The notes under the pieces were generated by a model, which saw only the letters and a program-made list of their open reading frames with translations, did not search any database and was not told where the DNA came from. DNA of 64,000 bases. Source: Pseudopithomyces maydicus. Lineage: Eukaryota > Ascomycota > Dothideomycetes > Pleosporales > Didymosphaeriaceae. The stretch covers positions 1,240,001 to 1,304,000 of the forward strand of contig JANTUC010000011.1 of NCBI GenBank assembly GCA_026873275.1, given 5' to 3'. Position numbers and translations under genes: made by a program. This document shows positions 24,141-35,819 of the stretch, piece after piece (within the stretch, counting starts at the first letter, position 1; each line of letters opens with the position of its first letter).

Positions 24141-27100
24141 TAATCCACGAACGAAATGTCTACGTCGGCACACCTAGACGCGTGGCGCGTAAATTTGAAC
24201 AAGTATCGTTGCGGCACAGCGATGCCGCCTCGGAGCTGTCCACACACGCGGGTATTGATCTATCAGAGCATGAGCTTCTATTTGGCGGCTCATCTACCGA
24301 GGTCCTAGATACGTCTACCCATCAATAATACTTATGATCAAATCGTATGCACGACATATTCGATTTTTGGCTGTGCCACACGGCCACATCAACCGCGTGG
24401 ACAGCCGTTGCAAGCAGCACACGCGCGCTTATCCACTTTCTCTTCATCCACTTTTTCTCATCTCCACCGCTCCGTGCCCCAACGCATTGCCCCCGTTCAT
24501 CGGAGCGCCCGACTGCGACTCCACACTGCATCGTGCAAACCCGCAATGTGTAATCGCAACGCATCGCGTACATCACATCACATTGCTCCACTTGGTGACT
24601 CTGTGACCCCAGGCCGACTTCCAGGCCCAAGCCACAGCTCGCAGAAACCGTTGAATCATAACATGACATGCAGCCGTGGCCCCCTCCCCGAGCTTGCTTG
24701 CGCCTCCCGCAGCACTCTCCCGCGGCTAAGACGCTTCCACTCCTTCCCGACGCAGGACATGGTTGTTTTGCAAATCACAATCGTTCGCCAACACCTAGGC
24801 ATCATGTGCTAGGTTTGCGCCCTGCACTCGCGCACCAGTGCGATGCTACCACTGCTGCCATTGCCGCCGCCGTCGGCTTCCACCTCTGCTTCGGTCGCTG
24901 TCGTCTGTCGTGCCACCACGCAACAATTTGCCTGCCCTGTGCAGCAGGGGCGCCTCCCGAGGGGGACCCCGCGGCTCTGGCTCAGGTCGCCGACCTCAAT
25001 TTGAGAGGATGCAGGTTGCGTGGGTGGTGGGCGAGGGTCCTTGGTTCGGTCGAGACTGGACGGACAAACAGGACAGGCATGCGGACAGGCAGAGACAGTC
25101 AGGCAGGCAGACGGATGCGTACAGATGCGGTGCGGGTTTGGCGTGGTTTGGTTTCGTGATGCTATTACATACATGACGTGCGGGCGGCACTTGGGCTTGC
25201 ATTCGCATCGTATTGTATGTATGTGTGTATCATGCTGTGGCGCTTCGAGTCAGTGGCGTTTCGCATCCAGCGCATCCATCCATCAATGTCATGTGCAGTG
25301 CAGTGCGGTGCGGTGTGGTGTGGTGTGGTATGGTGTGGTGTGCGTGCGATGCTCCACCACGTTTCCCCTCCATTCGTCGCCAGCACTCGGCGCTCCATCG
25401 TAACCGTGTCCATCGTCAATGCAGTTTCCACGCAAACCCGCCAACTCAGCATGGCATAGCATAGCATAGCACAGCACATCACGTTCATCCACGGGCTCCC
25501 GCCTCTCCGCCCGCCCCCTCCACCGTACACCTTCCGCTTTCCAGACACTTTAGACGAGCCTCCACCATCCACGTGCCTGCGATGGGGGACGCGGACCGAG
25601 CCTCATCGGCCTAGTCGCAGAACGGTAATCGTTTCGCTGAGGCCCGCGCGCCCAGCTCTCGCTTTTACACATGTATTTTCTCTCCCGCCAACCGTTGTAC
25701 ATAGTCTACATCCTACATACATGTCGCATGTAAGCTGCACGGCCGACGGATACCCGCCTCCCTAGGTATCTAGGCGCGCCGGCCACCGGACATACACCTA
25801 CGTACACATTGGGATTCGAGTCGATGACGCGGGAATAATTGGTGGCCGGTGGGACTTGGCGTCCGTGGCGCGCGCGGGCGGGCGTTGTGTAGCTTATCGG
25901 CTAAAGGGAAGGGCACGGGTCCTTGCAGGGACGCGCCTGTGCTGTGTGGGGTGCTATTCTTGGAAGGGAGGTGATGAGGTTGTGATGAGTGGGATGGAGA
26001 GTTGGTGAATTGGGGGATTGGTGGTGAGGGTGGGGTGGTGGGTAGGATTCAGTGTGAGGGTGATGATGTGATGGGTTGGTGGATCTTGGTTGATGCTATA
26101 GGGCGGCAGGGATGTTGGAGGCATAGCGACTCCTAGATTACCTGAGAGGGCTTGTTTGAGCAAGACGTGTGAGTAGATTGCCATAGATATGTTTGGAGAT
26201 CAGCTCTCTATTCTGTCATATCAAGAAGCTATAGTCCTAATTGTGTGTGGTACACGGCGCGGCAACTACGACTTGACGAGCAGCTGTCTGTATAGGAGAG
26301 ACCGCTCTGCTTCAATCGTTCGTCTAACATTCGATTTTCATGGTACATTTGGCTCGAAGCGTTCTGCCACACAATGCTACTACAAACACCAGACTATTCG
26401 TCATATGTTCAAGGCCATCAGAAACACCACGCAAATCATGAAACGCTACATGGTGAATTGCCAATTGTATACGTATTCTCCATGCATATCGTATGATTTT
26501 CCACGTACCTTGCAATTCTAGAAACCAGTCTGTACTCAAGCTATATCCGATTAGGCTCATGCTCAAACAATAAAACCCTCTTAGGAATCTATTTCTCGTC
26601 TCAACTCTTTTTCAAGTTAGCTTCATCAAGGAGAAGCCCATGGTATTCTACAAAATGATTCGCAATCTCGCCAAGATACACAGTTGTGGGGCTTCTGCAA
26701 GTGTATAGTAGTTTGCCGTAGCACCGATCCTACGGCGATTAATATTTTCAGGGTGTAATTCACATCATAGTGACGAACTGTGTGCCTGACTCGTGGTGGT
26801 CAGAGCAGCCATGATAACATGACCGAACACACCTCTCTACACTACAGCTGCTTACATCCTACGAGTCGATTTCCCGATTGTGCTCTACGATCTCGTGCGA
26901 ATGAAACGGTTAACTCATCATGGCCCCAACCGAAAGGATTCCATCCCAGCACCTTCCCACACCAGCCATGCAAGCCGGCGATCTACAATTCGTCCGTCGA
27001 CCCCCGCAACACCACACCTCCCTCACTCCTCACATGGCGGCCCTGCAAAACTGCTAAACATAGCCGCCTCAATCTGCCGAGAACATCCTGTCTTGCTCCT

Positions 27101-28160
27101 GGGCGAATACTTCCTTGTTTCGCAGCTTGCTTCTTCGCTGCTTTTTGCTTCTTCGCTGCCCAACTCGCAGCCCCCTTCTCCCCCAGCGCATGAAACACAC
27201 GTACCACACAGGGCACCACCCCCAAACCTCCACTCTGATCGCCTCGCGTCCCGCACAAGCATCACAATCCTGCCGTCTCCAACCCCAACCGACACCTTCT
27301 TCCTTCCTTCCAACCCCTCCTAGATAGATATTCCTCCAATGACCACCCGCCTGCTCCGTATCCCCTCGCGCCTAATCGGAACTTGCCACAACCCCTGCAC
27401 GCACGTATACATCCCTACCCCTCGCCAGAGCAGATGCATGTCCTAGCCTTGCGCGAGCGCGCACCGCAAAAAGTCAAGATCTGTGTGTCACGTTACGCGG
27501 AGCGGAGCACGCGGTGTGTATTCGTGGTACACGTCGGCGAGTAGAGGGCACATTGCACGGGGGAGAGCCTGTCTCCGCTTTAGGTTGCATTCCATTAATT
27601 TTGCGGTAGCGATGCGACACAGAGGGCAGGCTTGTGGCATGGGAGGGAGATGAGAGGCGGTGTGAGGCGCGCAGCGGGCGGCTGGGTGGTGTGCGGTGTG
27701 CGGTGTGTGGGTGATCTCTTTGGCGATGAGCGTTGCGTGTGGGCGGGAAGGGCGTTGTTAGGCAGGCAGCTGCGGCTCAAGTGTGGATATGTGGGCTTGG
27801 AGTGCAGAAGTGTGAGCGGCGTGATGGGGGGAAGAGCCGCATTGGGTGGTTGCGGCAAACGTGACCGGTGCAGAAGGTGTGGTTTGGCTATGTGTACTGC
27901 TGTGAGTGGTTGATTTGGAAGGCCTGCAGCACGATGGAGCACAGTTAGGCGCCAAGGGCTGCAGAAGGATGGGCAAGGCGAATATTCGAAGAATTGTACA
28001 CAACCGCTTCGGCTTAAGACTCTTTATATGATCTGCTAGACTAGAGCAGGCGACAGATCACGCCACAGGCCTTGCAGGTGAACATGGGCAAAGTTCCGAA
28101 TGGTGATGCATTCGTTGGTGGAGGTTGCACAGATGAGCGCGCATCTCCTGAAGAGCCCCG
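24141..28160. other. 4-kb gene-free region with low-complexity tracts
   Basis: The longest stretch without a supported gene. It lies between the 3' ends of the FMN-binding protein (+) and POLD3 (-). The sequence around 24300-25700 is GC-rich and full of short repeats: a GGTGT-type tract at 25294-25345, GCATA repeats at 25449-25472 and CAGGCAG runs at 25075-25115. The part from about 26150-26800 is more AT-rich. Open frames on both strands (for example 25165-25572 minus, 26880-27323 plus) overlap each other and have no recognisable domain. No tRNA or transposon ends are seen. Confidence 0.45.
25294..25345. repeat. GTGCGGT/GTGGT microsatellite
   Basis: Imperfect tandem pentamers (GTGCG, then GTGTG and GTGGT) on the plus strand, in the long gene-free region. 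Confidence 0.75.
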
Positions 28161-29868
28161 TCAAGCCTTCTTGAAAAAGCTGGCGATGCTTCCTTGACCT
28201 TTGGCAGGGCCCTTTTTGCCCTTTGCCGTCGTAGGTTTGGGTGTCGGTTTTAGTTTTTTGGGTTCGGGTTCATCTTCTGAAAACGATTCCCACACGAATT
28301 CCTCCTTCGTCACTGCCAAGGATCAGATAGGTTACAGCATCAAAGAAATCAGCTTACCAAGATAGCCGTCCTCATCCTTGACCTTCTTCTTCTGCATGAC
28401 ACGTCGCCTCCCGCGCCTGCGTCCGCCTTCTGAAATCACCACCGCCTCTTTCTCAGCAGGCTTGCTTGGCGGTTCCTTGTCTATGGGAGCGTCCTGGGTG
28501 TCATTTTCCTCTTCTACGGGTGCATCGGGCATGTCCACTGCATCTGATGAGTACTGAACCAAAGTAGCACTGGTTCGGCTTACCGTCAGCTTCCATCATC
28601 TCCTTGAGCTTTTTCTCGCGGTCTTCGCGGGCCTTCTTCGCTGCTGCTGCCTTCTCCTCGTCAAACTTGACAGCAGGCTCATCATCATCGTCGCCCTCGT
28701 CTTCTGACATGCCTTGCATTGCTGTAATACGAGTTAGCTGAAGTATCGTATCTATTGACAGGGGACGTACCATCGTCTTCTTTCGGCTTCTCCGGTTCTT
28801 TCGCCTTTGGCTTTGCCTTGGCAAATGATTTGAACAAATTTCCGACAGCGGCATCCTTTTTAGGCTTCGACTTTGAGTCGGATCGTTTCAAGGAAGCAGG
28901 TGGACCAGGCTGAGGTGTGGGGCGGTTTGACTTGTTCTCTTCTGGTACATTCTCTTTCTGAGCAGAAGCCGCCGGAGTCTCCTTTGTTGCCTCCTTTGCC
29001 TCCTTTGCGGCAGTCGTAGGCTTGACAGTGGGTTTAGGCGCGCTTTTAGCTGCAGAGGGAGTGTGTTTGGTAGTCCGTCGCTTAAAATAAATCAGTCCAA
29101 GCCTACGAATCCCAGATTCTGTTTGCTTACCTTGACATAGGGGTTTTGAATACCTCCGTAGAGTTTCCATAGCTCCAAGGGATCCCCACCTGCGTGGTCA
29201 CTCGCGATCTCCTGGTTGCAGGTGGTGAGCATATTCAGGTTCTGTCATTGTTAGCTTCCGTTGTCTGCAGCATCGATATTAGATGCGCATACCTCCAAAG
29301 GGCCTGGCTCTAAGCTATAGATGTGAACCGATGTGATCGTTTCGAATTCACTCTTGGTTTCTGAAGTAATTGTTCAGCTCTTGTTCCTTGCTTTTTATTG
29401 CACAACTGAAACGTACTTTCCAGTTCCTCTTCCCGAACCAGAACAATGGACGTCTTGGACACGGGCTTCTCTTGTGTTCCCTCCGGACCTGGCAACGAAC
29501 TCATGAACGGCGAGCTCCGCATGATTATATCATCCCCGTCGCGGCCATTAAGGTTTTTATCTAACCCGGGCAGTCCCTTCTTGCCAGTGAGGAGGTAGGT
29601 AGCGTGGACGGATTTTGGTTTCTTCGCAGTCTCTCTGGTGTGGAATTCGTAAAGCATCCTAGAAAGCATCAGTAGAGCGCTAGAGAGGCGAGGAAGGTAA
29701 CTTACTGCTTTGCGACATTCACGTTCACCTTGAGCGCTCGACTGAGCAGACGATATGTAATCTGCGATGCATTAGCTAGAACAACAGACCCCGGCGAGTT
29801 GGGCGTACCGGCTGGCAATCGCTGAGTACGCGGATCGCTAGAAACTCTCTGTAATCTTCTGCTGCCAT
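28161..29868 (-). CDS. DNA polymerase delta subunit 3 (Cdc27/POLD3 family)
   Basis: Nine exons on the minus strand: 29868-29809, 29761-29706, 29658-29417, 29360-29293, 29241-29131, 29080-28771, 28721-28584, 28543-28358 and 28312-28161, giving 440 aa with all phases matching. This is the small scaffold subunit of the replicative polymerase delta, linking Pol31 to PCNA. Evidence is the N-terminal winged-helix region (EDYREFLAIRVLSDCQPITYRLLSRALKVN), the TYLLTGK and SLEPGPLENLNML blocks, a long Lys/Glu/Pro-rich charged middle and a PCNA-interaction motif QGSIASFF at the extreme C-terminus (about residues 430-437). Exon 7 could alternatively begin at 28712, three codons shorter, because AG occurs twice. 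The upstream one is preferred since a CTAAC branch site lies directly before it. It is divergent from TBCD. Confidence 0.92.
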
Positions 29869-30070
29869 TTTGAGTGCTGCTATATCCAACGGCAATTGAA
29901 TGTTGGCTTCTGGTCGTATGGCGCTGTCGCGTTGCAAGTGAGCTCGCTAGAAAGTCGCGTCGCGCGTAGTCATGCGCGCGCGTCTGACAGGGAAGCCATG
30001 ACTCGCGCTAAGTATTCATCCCACGAACCAACCGATGTAGGCTCCAGTAACATCTTCAACAGGCTCCAGG
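29869..30070. promoter_or_regulatory. Shared divergent promoter, POLD3 / TBCD
   Basis: Only 202 bp separates the two start codons. It is rich in CG and CGCG steps around 29950-29990. No TATA box is obvious. The role is inferred from the head-to-head arrangement. Confidence 0.55.
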
Positions 30071-33000
30071 ATGAACTCAGCAGAAGACGAAGATTTGAAG
30101 CTTCTGCGGGCATCTACGTCACATCTCTCGGATCTTGAGAAGCTCATAACGAGGCTTGTGCGCAAGTGTAAAAATGAGTCTACCGAGACCCGCCCGCAGG
30201 TGCGGGTCATGGATATGGGCAAAGTACAAGCCTTGGTGGGTAATAACCTCGTAAATCAGTTCGAATAGCTAATAAAGTGTAGATTGAGCCCTTTCAAGAG
30301 GATCCTCAGCTTTTGGACACCCATCTGAAAGCGTTTATACCACCCTTGGTTGCTGCCTATCTGGAATGCCTTCGCAAATCGAGCAGACCGAAAGTCAAGA
30401 AAGGTTTTGTGCCGCTGACCCATGCTATATGCCGGATTATCAATCTGTTCTGCAAAGTTAGAGGAGAAAAAGTCATCAAAGGTTTCCTGAACAACGAGCC
30501 GCGTTACCTCGAGCCCATTATCAACGAGTTTGAAGCTGGGGAAGATGCAGCACAGAAAGACAGCGAACAACAACTTCAAGGAATTGTACCATGGACGGAA
30601 CGTTACGTTCTCATGCTATGGTTGTCCCATTTAATGCTTGCCCCCTTCCCATTGGCTTCGATGTCTGCCATGCAGCAATCGCACGAGGTCGCCACCGCTA
30701 TCGACATTAGTCTCCCCGAAGAGCTGCCTGGAATTACCCTTCGAGTTCTCCTGCTATGTGTCAAGGGTCTTCAGTCAGCATCCAAAGAGCGTAGTGCTGC
30801 TGCACACCTACTCGTGAAGCTTTGCGTTCGTCCTGACATGCAAGCGGTCAAATTGCTTGACACGCTTGTACAATGGTCGCTCACATTCTTCGACAAAGTA
30901 TCTGAACAGGATGCAAATATTCACCAATGCCTCGGAGTACTGTCTTTCCTCTCCGGGCTAGTGACTTCCGCAACGAACGACGAGATCGGTCCATTCCTCC
31001 CTGCCATATATAGGGTCTGTCAAAATATCATCGCCGAGCCGAAATTGGCGTTTGTGAAATCTTCAGCGGTCGCCAGGAAGCTTATCATCAAAACTCTGCG
31101 GAACATCGTTGTTCATTGCCTTCAGGCAGGCGAAGTTGTTCACGGCCTCGACACGACAACAGTACTAGAAGAAGTGATCGAGTTCCTCTTGGAATCATTA
31201 GCGGATGGCGACACACCTGTCAGATACGCAGCAAGTAAAGCTCTGAGCATTGTCACCATCAAATTAGACCCTGAGATGGCTGGAGATGTCGTTGAGGCCA
31301 TCTTAGGCTCACTCAACGAGAACGTGTATTGGCAGGGTTCGAACCGAAACCTCAGTGCAGTTGATCCACTGAGGTGGCATGGACTCACACTTACTCTTTC
31401 GCATCTCCTCTATCGCAGAGCGCTATCTCCTGATCAGCTTCCCGACATCTTGAACGCACTTCTTCTTGGGCTGGCCTTTGAGCAACGGTCGACGACTGGA
31501 GGTTCGATCGGAACAAATGTCCGCGATGCCGCTTGTTTCGGCATATGGGCACTTTCGCGTCGATACACAACGACTGAGCTGTCTGCAGTCGAGACGGCCT
31601 CCGTTCGGGCTTCAGAGCATCAAAAAGGACTCTCCATCCTGCAAGTACTAGCGATAGAGCTACTCGTCGTCGCTTGTCTAGATCCAGCCGGTAACATACG
31701 AAGAGGATCATCTGCCGCTTTACAAGAACTCATTGGACGACACCCGAACACCGTTGTCGAAGGTATTTCGCTGGTCCAGGTGGTTGATTTCCACGCGGTT
31801 GGACTTCGCGAGCGTGCCATGTGCAGCGTTTCTGTCGAAGCTGGCAAGCTATATCGGAGTTATTGGGACGCTCTTTTCGAAAATCTACTAGGCTGGAGAG
31901 GAGTGGGGTCTTTGGACTCTGCTTCTCGTTTGTTTGCCGCACGCGCCGTAGGATTATTAACAGCAGACCAATCCCCCGATGTTATCCGGTCTATGGCTGA
32001 TCGAGTCTGCTCTGAAATTGCCACACTCAAACCGCGAGAGGTGGAAGAGCGTCAGGGCCTTGTGTCCGCATTGGCTGCTCTGGTGGACCAGAATAGCATG
32101 AGACGAAACATCGCTGGATCTTCCGACCTGAACAGTGGGGATAATCTCATGCAGCTATGGAGTCTACTAGAAAGCGATCTGAAGTTGGATGACAACGCTT
32201 TCATATCCCCAGCGTTGAGACCTGATCTCACGGCCTCATCGATCTGTAACTTCCTGGGAGCATTATCGTCCATGACATTTGGGCTCCAACAGCTCAACGG
32301 ATCAGGTGTGCCAGTCAATGAGATTGTCCGTCAATTGAATCTATGCCTCGGGCGGTACGCAGACTCAGTGATGGAGGCTATCCCACGAACAGCCACTGGC
32401 GTGCTTAGGCTTTTGCAACAGATATCACCGGATGATGCAAATGCTTTGGTAGCCGGTTGGCTGTCTAGGTTAGAGGATGAAGCATCATACAACGGCCTAA
32501 GGTACTCCGGCTTTGCTATCGCCTTGGGAGCGGTGTACCCATGGTTAAGTCGTGAATCAACTGAACCAACAGCGATGCAAAATCAAATCGCGGAAATTCT
32601 CCCCTTCAGATGCACTGCAGCCGTGGCAATTGAGGCGCGGACCGTGGCGCTCTCTGCTATCGGCATTTTGCTCAAGAACTGCAGTGATGTGGAGTCTATG
32701 CACACTTTGTTCCCAGCGATCAAAGACAGGATGGCAAATGCCTTGCTTGTCGCTTTGAACGACTACACTGTCACGGAACGTGGAGACGTGGGATCTTTAG
32801 TACGCCTCGAGGCCCTGAGTACAACAGGAACTGCATGGCAGACAGGATTGCTTTCTGGCTCTGCCCATGAAGAAGAGCTCCATGCAGATGTACTACGACT
32901 CTCACTAGAAAAGATCGATAAAATACGATTGCGGGCCGCCCAGGTCTTGGAGAAAGGATCCTACGAGCATTTTGAGGTGGTGGCAGCCGGAGTAGCGGAC

Positions 33001-33756
33001 GGCGTGTCGTCTTACGCCTACTTTGCCAACGCTCTCACCGTGTTGAGGCCCTCGAAATCTCACTCTCTCATTGACGCAGTGTGCCTCGGATACATAACAT
33101 CGGCAGGTATGGGCTCTGAATCGGTTGTGCAGAATTCACGTGCTGCACTCCTGGATGCCATGGATGTCTGGCCGACAAACCCCTCGAGCGAGCGAGCGGA
33201 TACTTTCAACCTACTTGATGTTGTGAGTTGCTTTTTAGGATTACTCAAAAGCAACCTGGATACAGAAAGAGTCCTCCTCCCGCTCCTCGAGATCTTTGCA
33301 TTCCTATTCGATATGCAGATCATGGATCGCCTGTTAGAGACATCCTTCAAGTGAGATTCCTATCCAGAACGTATTCAGTGTAAACTAACGAAAACAGCTT
33401 CCGCGCCCTTCTCTCCTACACACAAAAAGCACATTTCAAATCAACGCACATGCAAAAGCTTATGCTTGCACTCGATGTGTACCGCGGTCTCGGCTCTATT
33501 GCAGCAGCCCGTGCGGATACAATTACAAAAGTGACAAGCATGCTCCTTCACCCGTTCCCGAAGGTAAGCGTACAATATCTATGATCCAACTTAGTATGTT
33601 GTGCTGAGGACCATGTAGATTCGAATCGCTGCAGCAGAAACGCTATGGCTCTTGACGAAAGAAGAGAGTCTCAAGAGACAGGACTGGAGCTTGCCTTCCA
33701 AAAGCCTCAAGCCCGCCGTTGACGGCATCAAAGCTTCTCTGGTCACGGTCAACTAA
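30071..33756 (+). CDS. Tubulin-folding cofactor D (TBCD)
   Basis: Exons 30071-30235, 30283-33350, 33398-33563 and 33619-33756 sum to 1179 codons (1178 aa). This is the tubulin chaperone (Cin1 in budding yeast, Alp1 in fission yeast) that captures beta-tubulin from cofactors A and B and forms the complex that releases assembly-competent alpha/beta dimers. The protein is all-helical HEAT-repeat-like. Family features include FIPPLVAAYLECLR, WTERYVLMLWLSHLMLAPF, CVKGLQSASKERSAAAHLLVKLC, DTPVRYAASKALSIVT (a typical HEAT motif) and DAACFGIWALSRRY; the C-terminal TFCD_C region starts near LPFRCTAAVAIEARTVAL. The frame is intact throughout, which contrasts with the broken frames elsewhere. Introns are 47, 47 and 55 nt with GT-AG ends. 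Confidence 0.94.
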
Positions 33757-35051
33757 GGCACGCGACGTACATACCTACCGTACAGGTTTACAAATTCATA
33801 CAAATCCATACGTATCTCACCTAAACTCATCGCACACACACATTCCACATACGATATCTTCACCCCGGCTTCCCCGTACACATCTAAATACAAACACACC
33901 CTCCCCCTCCTCCCCAGATACCCCATACCCCATCCATCCCTCCTGCGCCCTCCGCCCTTTCCCAAACACCCAGCCCTCCCCCAAACATCCAACCCAACCG
34001 GCTATTCCCCCATTCATATTACCTACCCCTCATCCGGCAAACCCGAGCCCTCCTCCCCAATACAGCACCCTTTTACGCCCTTCGCTTCCACCCGCACCTT
34101 GGCACGCCCCAACGCCCAATCTGAAACTTAATCCCGCCCTCTCGCACGATGAATAGATGAGATGTATACCTGATGGGGTAATTAGGGGAGGGTGTCGATT
34201 ACTGCCGCCCTTCGCCCCGTGCTAGCGTGTGGGCTTGGTATGCGCGTTTGCGGCATGGGGGGTTGAGGTGGGCTGGGGAAGGGCTGAGGGGGAACCGGAT
34301 GGGGCAATTTGGGAAGGGTGTCGATTGCGGACGCCCTTCGCCTTGTGGGGGTTTGGTGGGAGGGTGTGGTGGGTTGATGGGTGGGGGGTGGGTCATGTGA
34401 TGGTGCGTGTACCTGGTCTCATAGGTACTTGGGTACTTAGGTAGCTGATGAACCCGCTAGCTATTCAAGTTTATATGAGCGGTTCAAAATTGAGGATCTA
34501 GGCATGATGTCCTGGGCTAATTTACTTACCTACAAGATTCCTATCACTATTTTGAAAGGCAGCCAGAAGGCCTACATATAAAATAATTCCTAATCCGTCT
34601 TAATGGGGGAAGAACAAAGAAAGAAAGCAATTATAAGGGTAAGAGCCAATGCTGATATATCCTGTCATAGGAACTAAACAATGGTGTGGGAGTATATAGC
34701 AACTCAAGAAGTTCGGTGATGCAAGGTGGGTATGAGTACGCGGCGCTAGCTCAGTAATTCTACCTACCCATTCCTGATTGTATACTTGGATAGGTACCTC
34801 TCTTTACAACTGTCCCACAACTATTATGGAAAGTTTCCACAATGCTTCGGGACAAGGCCGTAACACAAATCTTAAGTGTCAGTTTTATATGAGATGTTTA
34901 GAGCCAAGTAACTCAATCCAAATGATCCTCTTTGTTGATGAATTCATTGCGTCCAGTTACCTCTAAATACAGTTGGCATAACCTATCTAGGTTCTTGCAA
35001 CGACATCCAAAAAAGATTCTAAAAGAGATATAAGATCCAAAAAAAGTCAAA
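33757..35051. other. Intergenic region, AT-rich in second half
   Basis: The first 400 bp after TBCD is C-rich (33840-34130), then a G-rich part (34200-34400). From about 34440 the base composition shifts to AT-rich and this continues to the 5S rRNA gene. A GCTAGCTCAGTAATTC string at about 34745 looks like a Pol III A box but has no matching B box or cloverleaf. No protein gene is supported. Confidence 0.45.
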
Positions 35052-35171
35052 AACATACAACAGCGGGGATTCGCTAGTGGTCACCCACCTAACTACTAAT
35101 CCGCCGGTATCCTGCTTATATATGGCTGAGCGGACGGGAAGCCTAGTTCTCAAGATCCTATGGTCGTATGT
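35052..35171 (-). rRNA. 5S ribosomal RNA gene, divergent variant
   Basis: A 120-nt match to fungal 5S rRNA on the minus strand, starting ACATACGACCATAGG at 35171 and ending GTTGTATGTT at 35052. Conserved blocks are GGCTTCCCGTCCGCTCAGCC, TTAGTAGTT, GGTGGGTGACCAC and AGCGAATCC. Helix I pairs (ACATACGAC with GTTGTATGT). The usual GGGTGTGG helix II strand is replaced by GGATCTTG, and the partner strand is CAGGATACC in place of CCACACGCC, so pairing is kept. A T5 Pol III terminator follows directly and a TATA-like element lies 20-31 nt upstream. Dispersed single 5S genes are normal in Pezizomycotina. Length, helices, terminator and TATA box suggest a working variant rather than a relic. Confidence 0.9.
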
Positions 35172-35190
35172 GAAAGAGTAAGTTAAAAAT

Positions 35191-35202
35191 CTATTTTATA
35201 AA
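35191..35202 (-). promoter_or_regulatory. TATA-like element upstream of 5S rRNA gene
   Basis: TTTATAAAATAG on the minus strand, 20-31 nt before the 5S start at 35171. In Neurospora a TATA box about 30 bp upstream is needed for 5S transcription, so position and sequence fit. Confidence 0.6.
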
Positions 35203-35276
35203 GCTCATAACTCAAGCTAGTCCAAAGCATGCACAGCATACACAGCTCCTCCCCCCTCACAACCAACACTCACCAT

Positions 35277-35819
35277 CTAACAAACCCACTCCTTCTTACA
35301 CCCCCCACCACACCCCGGCGTCGAATAGAATCCCCCAACAATCCAAAAACAGATATCGATTACCTGCCAAACGAGTATCCCACCGCCTGTGAGCGTCTTG
35401 AAGACGGCTAGTATCCAATGTCTGTACACATGCACATACACATTAGCTCCGCTTCAATCCACTCCAATCCACCACCGTTCATCCAATCCAACCAAATATA
35501 CATACCTCGCATACCACTGATCCGCCCCAACCCACCCTAAAAACACCGCCAACAGCGTCGCAACCTTCTCCTGCTTATAGCACCGCTCCGTCTGAGGCCT
35601 GGTGTCGTACCCGCCGAACGAGCCGCCGCGTCTAGCCAGATTCAAATGTTCTGCCTCAGATCGATCCGTCGTAGTCGTACTCGCAAGAGGTAGATAGGGT
35701 GCCGCGAAGAGCGTGAGGACGAAGAAGAGGGTTGCGATAGAGAGTTGGAAGAGGAGGATTTTGCGGTAGGCTGGGAGGGCGCGGCGGAGGGAGGAGACGT
35801 GGTGGAGGAGGCGGGGCAT
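35277..35819 (-). CDS. TM2 domain-containing membrane protein
   Basis: Exons 35819-35506 and 35421-35277 with an 84-nt intron; 152 aa. The N-terminal half has one membrane helix (ILLFQLSIATLFFVLTLFAAPYLPL) and a polar loop with Ser/Thr and a GGSFGGY stretch. The C-terminal half is a TM2 domain: KVATLLAVFLGWVGADQWYARHW, containing the helix-turn DQWYAR motif between the two helices, then GGGILVWQVIDICFWIVGGFY. The protein ends in a Cys/Gly-rich tail (GCGGGCKKEWVC). TM2 proteins are small membrane proteins without an established enzymatic activity, and fungal members are uncharacterised. The intron joins in phase and completes the Arg of DQWYAR. The stop lies 105 bp before the 5S rRNA gene on the same strand. 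Confidence 0.85.

Noticed and set aside
25165..25572. 135-codon minus-strand frame
   Set aside because: It runs through GGTGT and GCATA microsatellites, which keep frames open by chance.
34740..34790. Possible tRNA from a GCTAGCTCAGT A-box-like string
   Set aside because: No B box (GTTCRA-type) or acceptor stem at the right distance, and no cloverleaf could be drawn.
35052..35171. 5S copy as a repeat-induced-mutation pseudogene
   Set aside because: Changes on both strands of helix II preserve pairing, and length, terminator and TATA-like element are intact, which random C-to-T decay would not give.
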